Positions 42,662-45,308 of a stretch of 45,308 bases of DNA are shown one piece after another. A program made the position numbers and the translations under genes. The first letter of the stretch is position 1, and each line of letters begins with the position of its first letter. Source of the stretch: Planotetraspora thailandica (GTDB lineage: Bacteria > Actinomycetota > Actinomycetes > Streptosporangiales > Streptosporangiaceae); contig NZ_BOOR01000028.1 in the NCBI RefSeq assembly GCF_016863335.1, forward strand, positions 1 to 45,308, given 5' to 3'. A model generated the notes under the pieces. That model saw only the letters and a list, made by a program, of their open reading frames with translations. It had not been told where the DNA came from and searched no databases.

Positions 42662-42937
42662 GTCATCCCCCTACGGAACTTCTCCCCCGTTACCCGTCCG
42701 GCATGGTCCCATGCGAGAACGCCAGATTCATTTGCTGTCCCGAGGTCATCGTTCCAGGCGAACCATAAGCGCATTGTTAAGCGTTTTGCCTGTTCAGCAC
42801 CGTCGCTCAGGCTTCGGGCCCTGCGCGGTCGAAGTCACACGCAGGCCGGACGAATCTCAGTAGCGTAACACCTTGACCTCAATCCTGCGTAAAGTGTGGC
42901 AAAACTCACGTTCTACCATCCTCGTTACAGTGGCGGG

Positions 42938-44008
42938 ATGAAACACCTGGACCGGCACGACCCCTCGACGCGCGCATGGGCCGCCGACGCGATCACGGCC
43001 GTGGAAGCGGATGCGAACCGCAGTTGTGACACTCACCTGCACGTCTTCCCCCTCCCGGCCCACTGGGGCGTCGACCTCTACTTGAAAGACGAATCGGTAC
43101 ACCCGACCGGTTCACTCAAGCACCGCCTCGCCCGGTCTCTCTTCCTGTACGGCCTGGCCAACGGGTGGATCGGCCCCACGACGACGATCATCGAGGCGTC
43201 CAGCGGTTCGACCGCAGTGAGCGAGGCGTATTTCGCACGGCTGCTGGGCCTGCCGTTCATCGCGGTCATGCCCGCCACCACCTCACCGGAGAAGCGGGAG
43301 ATCATCGAGTTCTACGGCGGCAAGTGCCATCTCGTGGACGACCCGGGGGCGATCTACGCGGAGTCGCGGAGGCTGGCCGACCAGACCGGCGGGCACTACA
43401 TGGACCAGTTCACCTACGCGGAGCGGGCCACCGACTGGCGAGGCAACAACAACATCGCCGAGAGCGTCTTCCAGCAGATGGCGCACGAGAGGCACCCGGA
43501 GCCGGCCTGGATCGTGGTGGGCGCGGGCACTGGAGGCACGTCGGCGACCATCGGCCGCTACATCCGCTACCGCCGCCACCGGACGCGGCTGTGCGTGGCC
43601 GACCCCGACGGCTCGGCGTTCTACCCGGCATGGACGTCGGGCGACGATCACGTAGCGGGCGGCTCCAGGATCGAGGGCATCGGGCGTCCCCGGGTCGAAC
43701 CGTCGTTCCTTCCCACGGTCATCGACCGGATGACCCAGGTGCCCGACGCGATGTCGATCGCCGCGATGCGCTGGGTCAAGGAGGTCACGCGGCGCGATGT
43801 CGGCGGTTCCACCGGCACCAACATCGCGGCCGCGATGGAGATCGTGAAGGAGATGCGCGCCGCCGGCGAGCAGGGCAGCGTCGTCACGCTGATCTGCGAC
43901 GGCGGCGAACGCTACCGCGACACCTACGGAGACGACCGGTGGCTGGCCGAACGGCACATCGACATCGAACCCCACCTGGCCGCGCTGCGCGCGCTCATGC
44001 GCACCTGA
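42938..44008 (+). CDS. Cds1-like PLP-dependent cysteine synthase/desulfhydrase family enzyme
   Basis: A 356-residue fold-type II PLP enzyme. The PLP Lys is K61 ('[15 protein letters not shown]'), a phosphate-binding loop is '[12 protein letters not shown]', and '[20 protein letters not shown]' is the substrate Ser/Thr loop. The sequence resembles mycobacterial Cds1, an L-cysteine desulfhydrase releasing sulfide, more than CysK/CysM. ATG 42938 gives the family-like length; the GTG at 42896 would add 14 residues. It is divergent from the thiol-stress sigma factor, a suggestive but unproven sulfur/redox link, and convergent with ftsY. Confidence 0.85.
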   Translation: MKHLDRHDPSTRAWAADAITAVEADANRSCDTHLHVFPLPAHWGVDLYLKDESVHPTGSLKHRLARSLFLYGLANGWIGPTTTIIEASSGSTAVSEAYFARLLGLPFIAVMPATTSPEKREIIEFYGGKCHLVDDPGAIYAESRRLADQTGGHYMDQFTYAERATDWRGNNNIAESVFQQMAHERHPEPAWIVVGAGTGGTSATIGRYIRYRRHRTRLCVADPDGSAFYPAWTSGDDHVAGGSRIEGIGRPRVEPSFLPTVIDRMTQVPDAMSIAAMRWVKEVTRRDVGGSTGTNIAAAMEIVKEMRAAGEQGSVVTLICDGGERYRDTYGDDRWLAERHIDIEPHLAALRALMRT

Positions 44009-44031
44009 CCCGGCCCGCGCCCCGCGAGTGA

Positions 44032-45204
44032 TCAGTCGCCGAGGAGCGCGTCGACGAAGACCTCGGGGTCGAACGGCGCCAGGTCGTCGGGGCCCTCGCC
44101 GAGGCCCACCAGCTTGACGGGCACGCCGAGTTCCCGCTGAACCGAGATCACGATGCCGCCCTTGGCGGTGCCGTCGAGTTTGGTCAGGGCGATGCCCGTG
44201 ATGTTGACGACCTCGGCGAACACCTGGGCCTGGCGCATGCCGTTCTGGCCCGTCGTGGCGTCGAGGACCAGCAGCACCTCGTCGACCACGGCCTTCTTCT
44301 CGATCACCCGCTTGACCTTGCCGAGCTCGTCCATAAGGCCGGTCTTGGTGTGCAGGCGGCCGGCGGTGTCGACGATGACGGTGTCGACCTTGTCGTCGAT
44401 GCCGCGGGCGACGGCGTCGAACGCCACGGACGCCGGGTCGCCGCCCTCGGGGCCGCGCACCACAGCCGCGCCCACGCGGTCGCCCCACGTCTGGAGCTGG
44501 TCGGCCGCCGCGGCGCGGAAGGTGTCGGCCGCGCCCAGCACGACCTTGTTGCCGTCGCCGACGAGCGCCCTGGCCAGCTTGCCCGTCGTGGTGGTCTTGC
44601 CGGTGCCGTTGACCCCCACGACCAGCACGACGGCCGGCCGCTCGCCGGTCGGCCGGGTCTTGATGGTGCGGTCGAGTTCGGGGGCGATCTGCGCAAGCAG
44701 CTCCTCGCGGAGCATGCCCCGCACCTCGGTGGGTGTGCGGGTGCCGAGGACCTTCACCTTGGTCCGCAGGTCCTCGACGATGGCCCGGGTCGGGGCCACG
44801 CCGACGTCAGCGGTGATCAGGGTCTCCTCGATCTCGTCCCAGACCTCGTCGTCGAGCCGGTCCCGGGAGAGCAGTTCGAGCAGTCCTTTGCCCAGCGCGC
44901 TCTGCGATCGGGCCAGGCGGCTGCGCAGCCGTACCATCCGGCCCGCGGACGGCGGAGGGACCTCGATCTCCGGCGCCTTGACGAGCTCTTCCGCGGGGGG
45001 CGGAGGCAGTGTGGTGGTCGCGGCACCTTGCTGTTCACCGAGGTCAGGGGCCTGCGGCTGCTCGCCTGCCGGTGCCTGGGGCCGAGGCGGCGCCTCCAGC
45101 GTGGGAGCGCCTTTGCCCTTGGGCCGGAAGAACAGGAACAGGCCACCCACCGCCAGCAGGGCGACGACGGCCACGATCACGATGATGCCGAGGTAACCAT
45201 CCAC
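44032..45204 (-). CDS. ftsY: Signal recognition particle receptor FtsY
   Basis: A 390-residue SRP receptor. It has an N-terminal membrane helix ('IIVIVAVVALLAVGGLFLFF'), a Pro/Glu-rich linker (about 35-95) and the NG domain. The NG domain carries 'GVNGTGKTTTTGKLA' (G1), 'DTFRAAAADQL', 'DTAGRLHTK' (G3), 'TKLDGTAKGG' (G4) and the C-terminal 'GLGEGPDDLAPFDPEVFVDA'. It docks SRP-ribosome complexes at the membrane through paired GTPases. I choose GTG 45202-45204 so the protein begins at the membrane helix; an upstream ATG at 45246 would add 14 residues. The remaining 104 bases to the window end show no gene. Confidence 0.95.
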   Translation of the reverse strand: MDGYLGIIVIVAVVALLAVGGLFLFFRPKGKGAPTLEAPPRPQAPAGEQPQAPDLGEQQGAATTTLPPPPAEELVKAPEIEVPPPSAGRMVRLRSRLARSQSALGKGLLELLSRDRLDDEVWDEIEETLITADVGVAPTRAIVEDLRTKVKVLGTRTPTEVRGMLREELLAQIAPELDRTIKTRPTGERPAVVLVVGVNGTGKTTTTGKLARALVGDGNKVVLGAADTFRAAAADQLQTWGDRVGAAVVRGPEGGDPASVAFDAVARGIDDKVDTVIVDTAGRLHTKTGLMDELGKVKRVIEKKAVVDEVLLVLDATTGQNGMRQAQVFAEVVNITGIALTKLDGTAKGGIVISVQRELGVPVKLVGLGEGPDDLAPFDPEVFVDALLGD

Positions 45205-45308
45205 AAGATGCAGTTTCCCAGACACACCGCACTGCTCCAGCACCAAACCTCACCGGATGACCATCAATGTCCCGCGAAGGGCGCGGCTGGGCTCTGGACA
45301 CACGAGCA

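Noticed and set aside
42662-42937. SigR-type autoregulatory promoter (GGAAT-N18-GTT)
   Set aside because: Only a GGAAC is present on the sigma-factor strand, and no GTT lies 18 bases downstream of it.

Overview
The window is high-GC DNA with mostly GTG/ATG starts, actinobacterial regulators, a mycothiol-era SigR-type sigma factor, a DtxR/IdeR iron box and a LAL-type LuxR regulator. Together these point to a chromosomal segment of a filamentous actinomycete, most likely Streptosporangiales (Nonomuraea/Streptosporangium-like). The genus is inference; no rRNA is present. Most of it is ordinary chromosomal content. I see no prophage, transposase, CRISPR array or integrated plasmid.

Layout. 1-4.3 kb: the tail of a probable SSB gene, then a minus-strand run (DUF1963, TPR-like protein, methyltransferase overlapping a membrane-anchored Mrr-type nuclease, 2H phosphoesterase). 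4.6-6.6 kb: tRNA-Lys(CTT), a secreted double-psi-barrel-like protein with a long structured leader, and more than 1 kb without genes that ends in repeat array A. 6.9-9.8 kb: OsmC, an orphan OmpR-type response regulator and a divergent ferric-reductase-like flavocytochrome. 10-17 kb: an acyltransferase/SGNH protein, a small membrane protein coupled to an aromatic ammonia-lyase homologue with an altered MIO triad, and a LAL regulator. 17.4-22.9 kb: secreted ricin-type lectin, LacI regulator with twin operators in front of an amidohydrolase/cupin operon, repeat array B, an iron-box-controlled FhuF-like reductase and an MFS transporter. 23-33 kb: ABC exporter, TetR, beta-glucosidase, secreted coiled-coil protein, large secreted M14 carboxypeptidase, aldehyde dehydrogenase. 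33-37 kb: alpha/beta hydrolase, repeat array C, typA/bipA, repeat array D, zinc-ligand-deficient SodC. 37-45 kb: DUF2461, HerA-like ATPase, lipoprotein deacetylase, a small hypothetical gene, XRE-cupin regulator divergent from an EamA permease, SigR-like sigma factor without an adjacent rsrA, Cds1-like PLP enzyme, ftsY.

The strongest unexplained signal is a family of intergenic arrays (A-D, 18 copies plus one half copy). A 20-bp core, CGTGATCATGCAGAAGTTCG, is followed after 15 variable bases by a second short box near ACCTGCR. The unit repeats every 53 bp exactly in all four arrays, about five helical turns. Two short steps in array D are 32 and 31 bp, about three turns. Array B is internally inverted between convergent genes. 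Arrays C and D face each other across typA. Array D's first copy is built into the typA terminator hairpin. Fixed helical phasing with variable filler looks like an array of protein-binding sites, not a coding or CRISPR repeat. I do not recognise it as a described family.
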